Part shown: in pieces, positions 37,085-49,289 of the stretch
How positions within the stretch are numbered: position 1 is the stretch's first letter
Layout of the letters: the number at the start of each line of letters is the position of its first letter
Assembly: GCF_028583425.1 (NCBI RefSeq)
Contig: NC_072793.1
Location: forward strand, 62,749,028 to 62,813,027
Origin: Eublepharis macularius
Taxonomy: Eukaryota; Chordata; Lepidosauria; Squamata; Eublepharidae
Direction of reading: 5' to 3'
Length of the DNA stretch: 64,000 bases
Notes under the pieces: generated by a model
What the model saw: only the letters and a program-made list of their open reading frames with translations
What the model was told of the DNA's origin: nothing
The model's database searches: none
Position numbers and translations under genes: made by a program

Positions 37085-37175
37085 TGAGATGTGCTTTTAT
37101 TTTTGTAAACTGCCTTGAGCATTTAATGGAAAGGTGGCCTAGACATTTTCTAGATAAATAAAAATAAATCACAAT
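37085..37175 (+). repeat. LINE 3' end fragment, sense
   Basis: TTTGTAAACTGCCTTGAGCA, AAGGTGGCCTAGACATTTTC and TAGATAAATAAAAATAAATC resemble the 3' terminus and tail of L2/CR1-group LINEs. It ends about 460 bp before the NSG2 exon. Confidence 0.5.
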
Positions 37176-37634
37176 TGACAGCACCACCTAGTGGCTGTCA
37201 GAGCATGTCCTAAATCTCAAGTAACCTGCAAAGTACTGAAAGGAGGACTGAACAGGTATACAGAGACCTCCCATTCCCAGCCCAGACTGTTCTGGCACTG
37301 CTTCTGCTTACCTAGATGGGATCCAAACCTAATTGCTATAATAATTCACTTCCAATAGTGTAATGTCTGATGATGAACGGATCCTATCCAAGTGGGGAGT
37401 GGGGACCCACTAAGCATAGGATATATTTTCCTGCACAAATGACATCCTATTCTCAAAGTTTTAGAAAGTTTGGATGGCACATTTATCAAATGCTTCTTAT
37501 TAATGTTTTTTAAAAAGTGATTGCAGTATTCATGAGGTTATCTAAGGCAAAGGGTTATGGGAAAGCAACATTTCAGATGACAAAAATATGCTTGCTTCGT
37601 TCTGAAAAGTTAAGATGTCAACATTTGCCCCTAG

Positions 37635-37817
<183 letters not shown>

Positions 37818-37859
37818 TGACATCTGGCTTGATTCTGATTTAAAAATAGCACAACTCTG

Positions 37860-38060
37860 TTCTTGATCCAGCAAGTCTGATTTAGCAGTCCTTCCCCACC
37901 AAGGAAGCTGAAAGGCGTTTGGCTTTCACAACAAAAGTCTGGAATTAGATTATTTTGTGAAAGAACATGAAATTAACTTTATTGTCCAGCTTCTGTGTGC
38001 TCGCAACTTCAACCCACGCGGCCAGCAAAAATATATTATGCTCCTTAAAAGGATCTAAAG
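37860..38060. other. Candidate conserved non-coding block beside the NSG2 exon
   Basis: Repeat-free sequence directly downstream of the exon with motifs such as GATTATTTTGTGAAAGAACA and CACGCGGCCAGCAAAAATAT. Conservation is suspected from its appearance only and was not tested. Confidence 0.25.
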
Positions 38061-38371
38061 GTAAGTAAGTTCATTCTATGTTTGACACAAAGCAGACTTT
38101 GAAATAAGCTTGCATTCTGATCCATCAATTACTTATGGATATACACATCCTGCTCTATCCTGCCCAGGGACCCCCCATTCAGTTTGCTAGTGGAAGAAGA
38201 ACTGGGGGTGCAACAGATTGATCCTGTGCTTAACTGCAAAATGCTGATAGTGGTACAGGAATAGCTTTACATTATGGAGATGTTGCCTCTCCTTGTTCCA
38301 GAATTGTGACTGGGCACTTTTCCTGATGCTTGGGCAGCATCTATAACCATATCAAGTCTTTCACACTGCAT

Positions 38372-38714
38372 TAGACTTGCCAGGTATAGCCTGGCAACTG
38401 GCAGGTAGACTCACCCACAGCAGACTTCATGACATCACCAGCAACATATTGACATCAATTCCTGTGCACATGGAAGTGATGCCAGCTGGGTTTGACCACA
38501 GAGTTCTGCTCAAATACAAGTGTCCCTGATGTTCCCTGGCAATGTACTGATGTCACTTCCAAGGCACAGGAAGTGACATCAGCATGTTGCCAGGCTGCTC
38601 ATCCTTTCCCCAGTTTCCTGCCCTTTCCCCCCTTACCAACCAGCTGAGAGGTAGTGGAAAGATCTGGCTGGCAGCACGGGATCCCTTGCCACTATTGGGG
38701 GAATGGGAACCCTA
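38372..38714. mobile_element. Non-autonomous hAT-type element with TGACATCA arms
   Basis: An exact 8-bp duplication CACTGCAT flanks it (38364-38371 and 38715-38722). Ends are TAGACTTGCCAGG and, inward from the right, TAGGGTTCCCATTC. Inside are repeated TGATGTCACTTCC / GGAAGTGACATCAGC segments facing each other around 38545-38585. No coding capacity. The ends differ from the GTTGCC family. Confidence 0.84.
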
Positions 38715-38734
38715 CACTGCATCAGTGGCTAGTA

Positions 38735-38925
38735 GCCAATATGGCTAAAGTGAATCTGCATGTCCAGTAACCTCTCACTGCCAATGCTGGAGGCAACACT
38801 GTGGGAGGACTTGGCCTCTCGCTCATGTTTGTTGGCCTACCAGTGCAACTGGCAGACCACTGTGTGAAACATTATGCAGGACTAGATGGACCATTGATCT
38901 GATCCAGCGAGGTACGTTCACAGAT
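38735..38925 (+). mobile_element. CR1-like LINE 3' fragment, sense
   Basis: CAATGCTGGAGGCAACACTG, GACCACTGTGTGAAACATTA, GCAGGACTAGATGGACCATT and GATCTGATCCAGCGAGG correspond to a common sauropsid CR1 3' region, here in sense orientation. Confidence 0.6.
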
Positions 38926-41289
38926 GACCCATTCCTGTGCATGCTAACTTGTAAGTAAGGCCCACTGTGTATAACACAACTTGCTCCCAAGTCTAAAGCA
39001 AATCGGGAAGTACCCCAAAGAAATGGTTTCGTTACAGTGGTCTAGAGCTACCATTGGTGGTTGTGTGTGGTAACTACTTTTCTCCCTATGGTGATCTTTC
39101 TAGTTGAGTTTGACTATAAGTGAACAGCCCTTTATTTCATATGTATCATGCCTTTCATGTAAGGACCTCATGGCAATCTGCATAGAGCTTATTTATTCCA
39201 TTTTTTCCTTTGGGGTCCAACAGGTGTTCAACATGTTAGAATTCCAATCACCTACAAAATGCCAGAATAAAACAAAGGCTCCAACTGAATAAAGACATGT
39301 GTGGGGATGCTTTTGTTGTACACACATAGTCTGGTTTTAAAAAGTGGACACAGCAGGAAGCTTCTGGATTTTAGTAGGGGAGGGCATTTTGGGTTGCTGT
39401 GGCACCCCAAAATGGCATAAAACAATCCAGCAAGGTGGATGGGAAGCCTTAACAGATGAGCAGGTAGGAAGTGACAGACTGGAGCTGGTGTGGCAATAGA
39501 GTGGTGGGTGGGAGACAAGCCATAGGTTGTGATGGGAAGTAGGAAGTTGAGGTGAGAGGATGAAGCCAGAGACAATAAGGTGGAAGGGTTAGGGACATGG
39601 GATTTTGCCTCCTTCATGATTCCCATCTATACTAGTTTTCTATAATGACTGAGTGCTAGCGGTGTTGATGTATTCAGGAAATGTATTTGCTTTGGGCTAT
39701 TTTCACTAAGTCATGCTGTTACAATGGCTAAGCAGAACTCAGCATTAGAATCTGTGATGCTGAACTGTGTTAAATAGGCCTTGCATCTTTCAGATGGCTC
39801 TGACAGAATGCACAGTATACCACTGTGTGAACCATTTACAAAGCAGATGTGGAAAAAATAGATGTACAATTTACAATAAGTAAACACACAGAGGAATAAA
39901 TTATGTATTCTCCTCAGTATGTGAACGGCACAAGCACGGGCTAAGAAACAGAAGTGACTATGTCCACAATTACAGTATGAAGCGTCTCATCATCTACTTC
40001 AGATCTGGAATCCAGCTTCATGAGCCTCCCAATGCATAATGAGGGTTACCTTCTTTCTAGGCCTTCATTTTGATTGCAAAATGTACCAAGAATAACAGAT
40101 AAGAACTTAAAGCTTAAAGCAGTGCAAATGTTTCCTTCATAGAACTATACTATTCTAAAATGCGTGAAGCATGTTATTTAAGAACAAAGCAACATGATTT
40201 GGATTCATTTTATGTCACTATGAGTTACCTTAATTTCCATGGCACTAACCTTCTTCCAACTCTTGAGTTTTCTCCTTTTTCAAACACAGTCTTCTCATTT
40301 CATCTCCTCATCCATCCATATGTGTCTTATCTAATAACACTAGCAAACTTCCGGCTGAGGAGAAGTAAGACTTCGGGCTAAAATCAATGCTGTATTAATT
40401 CGAATTTTTAAAGAATTCCACCCCCCCCCCTCCTTCCCTTCCTTATGAAGATATGGTAAGATCAACTGTGGTCCTTCCACTGCTTGACAGCCATTTTCTT
40501 TCTCCAAAGTCCATATGATTTCTATTCTCAACTTCTCAATGTCACTTATTAATCACCCATCATCGCAACTGAAAGTAGATAAGGCTGTAAACCTCTTCAG
40601 CCTGTTTTTCATAAAGCTCACATGTATCGTATTAAGTTTGCGGTATTATTTCCTGACCAAAATGAGTTGAGATAATAGATTATATTTTATTGCCTTCTGT
40701 ACTGGATTTTTAAAATTGTTCTTCATTTTGATTCCAATGCATATTTTAGGCAAGTTATTAAATGTAGTCCCCTCTGGTTATGTGCGTATCTATTATCTGG
40801 AGCTGATGAAATCATCATGCATTTGTGTTTTTGTAGCAGGAAGGCAGAATAAATGCTTAACTGTTATTAGCTTAGTTTTTGGCATTGCTGAGGGCAGGGG
40901 AGGACTGAGCCATTATAAATGAGATCATCATATTTTCTGTTCCTGGGTGGATACTCTCTACAGGTCTCTAGTGAACAATGTGCTAGAAATTTCATTTTCA
41001 CTTTCCTGCAATGGTACCGTAAAAAGTGAAGTGCTTATCTATACACACATATCATGTCTTCATCCTTTCTAGATTGTGTGGGATTTGGCTCTGTAGATAT
41101 ATTTGAGGCTAAATGTATCATCAGACTAAAATAAGAAGGCTGGTTTGGGTGAACAAAAAGAGTCCAAGCTCCTCTGGAGGAATCCTAGAAAAAAATGTTT
41201 TAGGAGATTTCTCGGATAAACTTTGTGTCGGGGTGATTTGCAATTAGGTAGGCATTTAGCTGTGCTCTTGTGCAAATTATAAGTGTTTC
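38926..41289. other. Intronic sequence without recognised features
   Basis: No repeat family or exon recognised. A C run lies at 40421-40430. Confidence 0.42.
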
Positions 41290-41297
41290 TCTACGGC

Positions 41298-41687
41298 CAG
41301 GGCGGCGGGCCTATTGAGGCCAGGTAGGCGGTGGCCGCTGGCACGGGGTGCCGGAGGGAGCGCCGGAGGAGGCTCGGCGGGCGGGAGCGCGTGCCACAAA
41401 GCACCAGCCTCCTATCCCTCCCAACCCGCGCCGCTGCCGCCGCCGCCAGCACAAGCCCCTGGCCAGGTGCAGCCACCGCGGGCAGGCATCTGCGGCGGCA
41501 CAGGCAACCGAGCGGGAGAGCTCGGAGGCCGCCCGCCGCAGCAATCGGGCCGCTGGCGGCGCGTGCGCTCCCGTGATAACGTCACGTGTGACGTCATCAC
41601 GCAGGCCGGTGCGCGCGCGCGCTTGTGCGCGCGTGGGGGCGCCCGGCTGGCCAGCCGCGAGCGAGGTAAACCCTTGCTCCGCCCCTG
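41298..41687. mobile_element. GC-rich non-autonomous hAT-type element resembling a CpG island
   Basis: CAGGGCGGCGGG at the left and CCGCCCCTG at the right form the inverted ends, and the exact octamer TCTACGGC sits outside both (41290-41297 and 41688-41695). The interior is very GC- and CpG-rich, with alternating GC at 41611-41632 and an inverted pair of CRE-like sites at 41572-41601. Overlapping open frames on both strands (41291-41751) come from composition and are not credible genes. Related to 57815-58251. Confidence 0.85.
41572..41601. repeat. Hairpin with TGACGTCA (CRE) core
   Basis: CGTGATAACGTCAC and GTGACGTCATCACG face each other with a 2-base gap and one mismatch; the right arm contains the full CRE octamer TGACGTCA. 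A matching hairpin is in the element at 57815. Confidence 0.8.
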
Positions 41688-41695
41688 TCTACGGC

Positions 41696-43083
41696 TTATG
41701 TCAGAAAGATTCCTGGAGGGTTGCTTTTCTGGTATAGGCATTAGGAGATGAGAAATGAATTAAGTTTCTTTGGGGCTACCACTCACTAAAAATCAATGTT
41801 ACCTTTTCAGTGGAAAAAATGCTCTAGTGATATGGCAAAGTAAACTTCTATCACTGGAGAATAGCAGCTGGTGTTCTGTATCATTATTATGTTTCACCTC
41901 TTCCTGATGAGCTATTGAAGCCATTTCTTGCTCTGCCTTGATGAATGATTGCCAGTCGCAGATGAGTATGTACTGCGGTAAAAAAAATTCTATAATGAAA
42001 AGCTAGATTCAGGCTTCTCTGAATTACACAGTGAAGAAAAGTTATTTACATTTACTTAGCTGCCTAATTCTCTATAGTTTCCCCCCCCCCTTTGTACATC
42101 TAACACAACTTACCCTGTGTTTTGATGTCATTATACTATGTTTCCTTGCCATCACTGACTTGTGTTGATAGAAATATACACTGTATAGACTATGATAAAT
42201 ATACAGTGTAAATGTAAAGGTATAAGGGCATGAGTTAAGTTCTAGTATATGTGTCACTGGAAGGGCTGCCATTTTTGGTGGCAGCCCTGTGTTTTTTCTA
42301 ATGCTGCATTCTGCCATGTAAATGCCAGAAAGAATGTAGAACAATATGTAGGTTTTGCTGGTTGCCCTGCTTTACAGAAATTTAAAAACTAGATATGCTT
42401 AGCGGACAAAGATACTCTCTATTCTGTGCTATTGATTATATAATCTGTTGAATGGGCTAATAAATGACCACAAAGAAGCTGAAGTTGAACATGGAAGATT
42501 ATGTAAATGCATCTGTCATCCATCCAGGATAGCACTGATCTTATCTCTTTAATTGAGGTAACATCTGTCAGGAACTGTTGTCCCTAGGCAACTGTTTTTT
42601 TTAATACTGTTTCTCTTGCTGAAATATTGTGCCATTTCTACAGCTTGTCACTTCTGAAATATGAGACTATATTTCCTTGTAGCTCAGCTCAATTACAGAG
42701 CATCCTGCAAGTTTGACCAATTATTCTTCAACCGCATGACTCATCCTATACATACATTATGACAAACATCTAAGCCGCTCTGTGTAGGTGGGGTACAAGA
42801 AAATGATGTTAAAATAACATTAAGGCCTAGCCACCAATGCACAAAAGTAATTTCTTTCCTTGTTGCTTTCTCGCCACAGAGAAGACATGTCAAAATGTTC
42901 TTGATATAGAAGTTTTACTCCTGCATTATAAGAATGTACTCAGGGAAGGCCCTCTAGAAAGTTTTCCCCCCTTTCTTAAAGATTTCATACAAGACAAGAA
43001 TGCCAAAAATCTACTTACTGAGTTGGCTGAATGTACAGTGAACCCTTAAATAGATCATAGTTATTCACTTTGCATGTTATTAC
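41696..43083. other. Unique-looking intron with an RFX-like X-box
   Basis: No repeat recognised. GTTGTCCCTAGGCAAC at 42577-42592 resembles an X-box. The surrounding 42460-42720 may be a conserved element. Confidence 0.38.
42577..42592. promoter_or_regulatory. RFX X-box-like site
   Basis: GTTGTCC-CT-AGGCAAC: two half-sites in inverted orientation with the spacing of RFX binding sites; one half deviates by a base. Function is inferred. Confidence 0.35.
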
Positions 43084-43165
43084 TAGGGATACTGACTTCA
43101 AGGAGGGGCCTCAGTCTGGAGTTCTCTAGGAATCACCATTGATCTCTACATTTAGATGTCTGGCA
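43084..43165 (-). repeat. Degraded GTTGCC-family MITE fragment, antisense
   Basis: TAGGGATACTGACTTCAAGG, GAGGGGCCTCAGTCTGGAGT and ATTGATCTCTACATTTAGAT follow the antisense order of the family start; the rest is not recognisable. Confidence 0.4.
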
Positions 43166-43271
43166 ATTCACCCTTTTACCCGCTGGTGCTTCAAAGGTGG
43201 GGGGAGGGGAAGGGAATGCCAATATTGAGTTGGCATACAACATCGCTTCCTGTAATAGTCTCTCAATTTGA

Positions 43272-43400
43272 ATAGTCTTTATTCAAAATACTATTTATAT
43301 CCCACTTTTCTCCCCATTAGTAGGACTCAGAGTAGCTTACATTTATTAGAAACCAATAAAATCTCAATTCACAGTAATACAAAAAGGACTTTTGATTCAT
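43272..43400 (-). repeat. SINE/LINE tail fragment, antisense
   Basis: ATTTATATCCCACTTTTCTC followed by CCCATTAGTAGGACTCAGAG and AGTAGCTTACATTTATTAG is the antisense 3' portion of the tRNA-SINE/LINE type tail; no head. Confidence 0.5.
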
Positions 43401-43424
43401 TTGTCATGAGCGGAAACTTGTTCT

Positions 43425-43584
43425 CATTCAGGTGGAACTTGTGGAGAGGCCTCAGTGGGGTATAATGTTGAAGACTCCACCCTCCAAAGCAATCATTTCC
43501 TCCAGGAGAACTGATCTCTGTAGTCTGGAGATCAGCTGTAATTCCAGAAGATCTCCAGGCTCCACCTCGAGTTTGGCAGGCCTA
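43425..43584 (+). mobile_element. hAT-type MITE, GTTGCC family, 5'-deleted copy
   Basis: GGCCTCAGTGGGGTATAATG, CACCCTCCAAAGCAATCATT, GAACTGATCTCTGTAGTCTG and an end like GTTTGGCAGGCCTA follow the family order. The left third is missing and no clean target duplication is visible. Confidence 0.74.
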
Positions 43585-43767
43585 CCCCTCATGATGCTTT
43601 TGTCGGTATCACATCCCCCCTGAGCAGGCTGTGGGGGGCTTTTCAAGCGTAAACATGAGAGGGGAGGAAAGGAAGTTGTGTTTCAATGAATGGAAATCCT
43701 TCTGAGTGTGGAGTGTGTATCCAAACTGGCTGGTTCAGAGCTGGGAGGCAGAGGCTGGTATCAGGGG

Positions 43768-44356
43768 TCGACACGGGCATGAACCAAAAAAAACTCTGAA
43801 CCATGAGGCTTGTGGTCTGTGGATTTTCACGAACCAGGAACCATGAACTGGCACAGAACTGGGGCCAGTTACGAACCAGTTTGTGGTTCATGAGGTTTAA
43901 ATACCCCTTTCTGGCCACTTAGCAGTGGCAGGGAAAGGGGCATTTAACAGTTTAAAGGGCCCCTTCCTGCCTTGCAGGCGGCAGGTCCCTTTAAACTATC
44001 AGCTGGCAGCCGGTAGGGGGATCCCCCCTTGCCCCATGCCAGCTGATAGTTTAAAGAGACCTACCAGTGGCAGGGCCCTTTAAACTGCCCAAACCCCAGC
44101 CCCTCCCACCCCCACCACCAGCCCCACACATACCTTCCTCTGCAGCACGCAGCATCCTGCCTCTCCTCCCGCGAGGGGCAGTAAGGCCATTTTTGGCCTC
44201 CTCCGTCCCTTTGTGGGCCCGCAGAGGAATGGAGGAGGCCAAAAACGGCCTTGCCACCCCCTCAAATGGAGCTTCCACAAACTGTGGTTTGCGGACCAGA
44301 AACCAGCCTGGTTTGTGCGTTTTTTTGGGTCATAGTTGGGTTTATGCCCATCTCTA
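43768..44356. mobile_element. Non-autonomous hAT-type element, GGGCATGAACC family
   Basis: Ends TCGACACGGGCATGAACC and, inward from the right, TAGAGATGGGCATAAACC, flanked by ATCAGGGG (43760-43767) and ATGAGGGG (44357-44364), 7 of 8. Inside are inverted segments such as ACTATCAGCTGGCA / TGCCAGCTGATAGT and GGCCTCCTCC / GGAGGAGGCC. No coding capacity. It shares its right terminus with the element at 16842-17890. Confidence 0.85.
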
Positions 44357-44364
44357 ATGAGGGG

Positions 44365-47250
44365 GGCTAATACAATAATAATGACATTGCAATGTTATAA
44401 TGTCATTAAGTTTTCTTCATTAAAAAAGGGGCAATATAATGACAAGTTTAATTTGTGTTGTGGTTAAATCAATGTCTTTTAGGTTTTCAAAGATTAATTA
44501 TGTATGCTTTGGGGGTAAAAAGTACTGTGTTTGACATTACTCTGTGCCAACACTGCACGTGTGCCATGTTGAGTTTACTTTTGCTTTCGTTTCTCTTTTC
44601 TTTTTGTTTCTTTCCCACTGATGGTTGTCATAACTTTGTAACATCGTAACATACTAACGTGACTGGGCATACATGGAAATTTAAAAAAGGGTGATGGTGA
44701 TGTGGTGGCACCATGATGCTGACGGTGATGTCAACAATGATGTCCGCACCTCACCTCATTACCCTCTTTATTTCATGGTGATGTGGGATTAAAAGTGGTA
44801 TGTGGAAAGATAGGTAGCCAAAATGAATTTGATCCTTGAAGAGCAAACACTCAAACAGAGAGGAGTAAATCACCCATGTGGAAATCACCCATTTCCTCAC
44901 CCATTTCCTCTCCCTGCCCAGGGGCGGGGGGCTTTTTATTTTTGAAAAATTTGGTTCTAGAATATAGTTATATGATATCAACCTCTTGTTGTAACAATAG
45001 GGATAGCAGGTTCTCTGAATCTTAGCTTTCATTTAAAAATAGTAAATATCTAGTCCCTTCCCTTGTGGAAGGTCCCTTCCCTTGTGGCTAAAACATTTAC
45101 TCTTTCTTTGATCAACCTATTTTTAGAATTGCTAGAAGTTATAAGCATTTAGTTTTTCATTTGTAGTCATCATGTTATATCAAAACTTCTGTTTAAATGC
45201 CTATCTTTCAAACATGCCATGGAATCCAGAATTCACTTCTTACAAGGCGAAAATGGGCTCCAACACAAGTTATTTTTTAAAAAAACAGAAGTAGAAAAAG
45301 ACTGTCTGCTCTGAAACAGAGCAAAAGAAACAGAAATAGAAATCAATGGCTTTTCTGTTCTTAGATTAGGTTTCATCAAAGAAGCTGGCACTGGCAGCTT
45401 GATACCTAAACCAGCTTCTCCCTCGTATATGATGTTGCCCTACCAACCTTCTTCTGTAAGATGTTGTGGAACGCTGAGCCTCTACTTAAGTCATCCAAAC
45501 TGGCAAAACTTATGTCAATTGTATAAGAAAAGAGTAGGGCTGTGTTTTTCAATGTTAAGTGTTCAGTGCAGCTCATTTATATAGAAATGGCTTCAGATGT
45601 TGATGACTGATAGTTAACTGATAATAAAATAACATAATGCCATGGCAACCGTCTCATTTTGTGCCAGCTATCTTTGGGATGCAGAGGTACTGCTGAAAAA
45701 TCCTATTATATCCTGTAAAGTTACTGTTGCTTCAGGGGCAGAACACAGTCTAATGACCATGGATCTTTTCTTCCACTTAGTTCAAGGTAATTGTCAGCAC
45801 AGCTGGGTCACTTAAGTGCAAGGCTCTGCTCTATGTTCAAACATTTCTTTATTCCAGGAAAACAAGGTACAAAGTGAAGGGTGGTTACTGATGTTGAAAG
45901 AGTGACTTGAGGGCAAAGGCCTACCAAAAAGCAGTAGATGTATATTCAGGCTGAAATGGTATCATTTGTGTATTGGAATTCTGTCCCTAAAGTGAATTGT
46001 GGAAAGGCCTCATTCCTTTGTGCCAACTCTTTTTTCTCCCTAGTCTAACTGAAAACCCATCTAGAGCCTTTTCTTAACTTATCTGTCATTCTGTCTTCTA
46101 TTTTGTAGGTTCCGTGGGCATTTTTGGTCAATTTCTCTTTACCTTCATACAATATTTATCATGTACTGTCTGCAAAGAAGGAAATCAAGATGCAGAATTC
46201 AGTTCCCCACCTCCAACTGGGTGACGGCACTCTCAGTACTGACAGCACAATCTATTATATATTTACAGTACCCAATTTAGTGCAGTAATGATGGGTGCAG
46301 ACCCAAATACTGAATGCAGAGATCCAAGCTCAGAAACCATGCGTGCAGCACTCTTTTGGACCTAAGGGTCCTTATGCAGCAGGGCATTGCTCTTGCTAAA
46401 CTGAGGCATTTGTGTTTAACATTCAGATGCTAAATTTGCTTTTTCCTTTATATTCTACTCTTGCTTGGTAATCTTCTTACGTACAGGCTTCTGTGGCATA
46501 TAGCGTGTGGGATGCTTTTATATTACTGAGGAAACAGAATGAAAACTGAGAACAGATGGGGTTAATCCATTCCTTCCTGAAAGTAATTTCGATCTACCAT
46601 TTTATTTTTCTGGCTCTCCAGTGTACCTCCAGAAATGATCTAAGACATAAGAGAACTAGATTATTTCTTGACTAGGTTCCTTCTACTTGGACAGGACAGA
46701 AACGCTAACATAAATAAACGAAAATGCATGAACTGTGTCTAGAAATTCTTTCCCAGTTCTACCGGGGAGAATCCATTTTCAGTGACATAGCTAAAGAAAA
46801 TGGATGAAAGTAACAGGCAAGCAGTTATTGAATGTATGTCAAGGTAAAGTTTATCTGTATTTATTAAACATCTTTCGAATACCACAGCCAAATCACAAAG
46901 ATATTCAAAGGCTGAATTTTTCAAGTGTTATCCTACTTCCTCAGAACATTTAATTATATTTATTATAAAGCATCACAGCCAACAGAACACTAAACGGATT
47001 GAGCTGTTTTGCATGTAATGTCTTTAATTTGGATTTTATTTCTGCTGGCTAATGTGAGATGTTTTAATAATTGTTATTGTGAGTTTAAAGGAAGGCCTCT
47101 GAGGACAGAAGGAGTGGGGGCTGGATGGGTAAGTAGAGTGTGATATGTTTGGCCAGTTGCTGTACCCTAGGGGGCAGAGTGAACTGCAGTTTTTAGTCAA
47201 TGGGGAGGGAAGAAGTTTTCAGTCAGTCTTTGGGTGTCTCAGAGATTGTA
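44365..47250. other. Intronic sequence without recognised features
   Basis: No repeat family or exon recognised. A half X-box (CCATGGCAAC) occurs near 45641-45650. Confidence 0.42.
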
Positions 47251-47256
47251 TCTAAG

Positions 47257-47488
47257 GGCCAAGCTACAAGTGATGAATGACACTCGAATGGCAAGTGAAC
47301 AGACTCACGTGTATTCCTCCCTGTTCACTTGTGCTCCACTTGCGCTCCACTTGATCACTACGTGATCACTACGTGATCACTACGTGATCAAGTGGAGCAC
47401 AAGTGGAGCACAAGTGAATAGGGAGGAATACATGTGAGTCTGTTCACTTGCCGTTCAAGTGTCATTCGTCATTTGTAGCTTGGCAGAG
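47257..47488. mobile_element. Palindromic MITE with a triple GTGATCACTAC core
   Basis: The two halves are near-perfect inverses over about 100 bp each: GGCCAAGCTACAAGTGATGA on the left, and ATTCGTCATTTGTAGCTTGG on the right. The centre (47351-47391) holds three TGATCACTACG units, themselves self-complementary. A TCTAAG hexamer is present on both sides (47251-47256 and 47489-47494). No coding capacity. Element class is not fixed; a hAT-like origin is plausible from the CAGGGCC-like ends I associate with this repeat. Confidence 0.78.
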
Positions 47489-47518
47489 TCTAAGAAAGGA
47501 TTGATGTATTGTCGAAGA

Positions 47519-47948
47519 AGAGTCTCTCTACATGAGACATCTGACATATGAAGAACACGTGTTGGAAGATGCAATGTTAGCTGGGAAGGGTAGTTTAAAA
47601 AGACAGAGCCAGCAGCAGGGCAAAGGCTTTGCTATACACTACAGCTGTGTGAAGGGGCTGTGAAATGCCAGAAGGGAAACTTCAGTCCATTATAACCTCT
47701 CCAAGTCCAAGCCCGGCTCCAGAAGGCAGCTCCAGCCCATTTCCTTTCCTCACTGCCCTCTGGTTGCGTTCCCACACAGATTTAGACCAGAGAGGTGCAA
47801 TTCTTCTGGGAGGTAAATATGAAATTAACAAATGCTCTGAGGAGCGATTTCTGCCAGCTCTGTCTTTTTAAACTACGCTTCCCGGCTAACATTGTATCTC
47901 TCTACACTTGATGAACACGTGCCGAGGCGTCTCGTGTAGAGAGACTCT
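47519..47948. mobile_element. MITE with about 100-bp terminal inverted repeats
   Basis: Left arm AGAGTCTCTCTACATGAGAC, then GAACACGTGTTGGAAGATGC, ATGTTAGCTGGGAAGGGTAG and TTTAAAAAGACAGAGCCAGC is mirrored by the right arm ending GTGTAGAGAGACTCT. The middle (about 47617-47851) is unrelated filler. No clear target duplication: the flanks read GAA and TAA, which could fit a 3-bp PIF/Harbinger site but is weak. It starts 31 bp after the preceding element. Confidence 0.76.
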
Positions 47949-49289
47949 AAGTTGGGTGTCTATGAACCTGGGTCAATTTTTGTATATCTGAGAGAAGGAT
48001 TATTCTATCTAGGTCAGGCAAGCTACGAGGGAAGGCCTGAGACAATTTGTCTGCATGGGTGAGATGAGAGTGTATTCTGTTAGTGAAGATCTGTGTGGAA
48101 AATTACTCTCTGTGACTGAGTCTGTGAATATACTTTTAAGAAGATGTAATTTTTTTTGAAACCAAGATTAAGAACTATTCTGAAACCAAAACACATATCA
48201 TAACTCTGTAAACTATCACTCTGATGTACGTACAAATAAATTCTACTTTTGTTTAAGAAAAAAAGATCCATTTTTTACCTCACAACCTCTCTCACATGCT
48301 GACTGTTTTGTCAAACTAAGATCTATAAGATTTCCTATATTACCACTTAAACTAAGGAGGTCTAAGGCAAAAGCATTTGGTGACAGTGAAAAGCTTTTGA
48401 GGCAGTCAGGGAAGTAGCAATATAAAAGTACATAAACATAAAAGGGAAACTGTTCTTGAGGTAAAAGCCTGGGTATGGTAGAGAACACCTGCAGCTCTGT
48501 GTGAGTGGAAAGTGTGTTTGGTTGTGACCAGGGCCCTCCTGAGTCATAAGTTGAAGATAATGTAAGGAGGAGCTGAATTGATGGTCCAAAGGTAAAGGTT
48601 TGAGCTGGTTTCTGTAAATATTCTCAGAGCAAAAAGATTTTCAACCGTGTTCTCATCTGACTGTGGGAGCTGAAGGAGATATGGGTCCTTTACAAACCTG
48701 ATCTTTGATGGTGTTTAAATGGGAGCTGCAGAAATGCTGAGCTGTTTTGTAAGCTCCCTCCTGGATTTCCGGATATGAAACATTTGCCAGTCTGGCCCTT
48801 GGTAATTCTAATAATTTGAGTGATACTGTTATATGTTGTCTTGTCATAGGAGATACTGGGTCTCTTTGCAGTGGGACATGGACAGAGGCTGCTGCCTGGT
48901 TCTGCTTCTCTCTGTCAAATCACTCTCCTTGTACATGTATATGTTCACTTTCTCAAAGAAAAAAATCAGCTGTAATGATTGGCTGTGAAGCTGAGCCACT
49001 TGTGACTAGCCTTTCCTTAGACCCCAATCCATAGTGTGTTGGGGCTTTCAATTCACATTGCACTTAGGAAGGGGAAGGGGCAATGGAAGCACCACGAAGC
49101 ACCAGATCTGTGCAGGATTATAATTAGGGTTCAGGAATAATAGAATCTGATAGGACGAGAGATGGTAGGTGGGTGACTTTGTCCTCTACTGGACACAGCA
49201 TCTCTTCCAGATGAAATCCCATAGGGCTGCTTAATAGCATATTTTAATATAATTTAATTTCTTGGAAATTAAAAAAAGAAATCTCAATT
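47949..49289. other. Intronic sequence without recognised features
   Basis: No exon or known repeat recognised. Confidence 0.4.

Noticed and set aside
41291-41751. GC-rich open frames and an apparent CpG-island promoter
   Set aside because: The block is a hAT-type insertion with inverted ends and an exact octamer duplication; frames overlap in several phases and on both strands.
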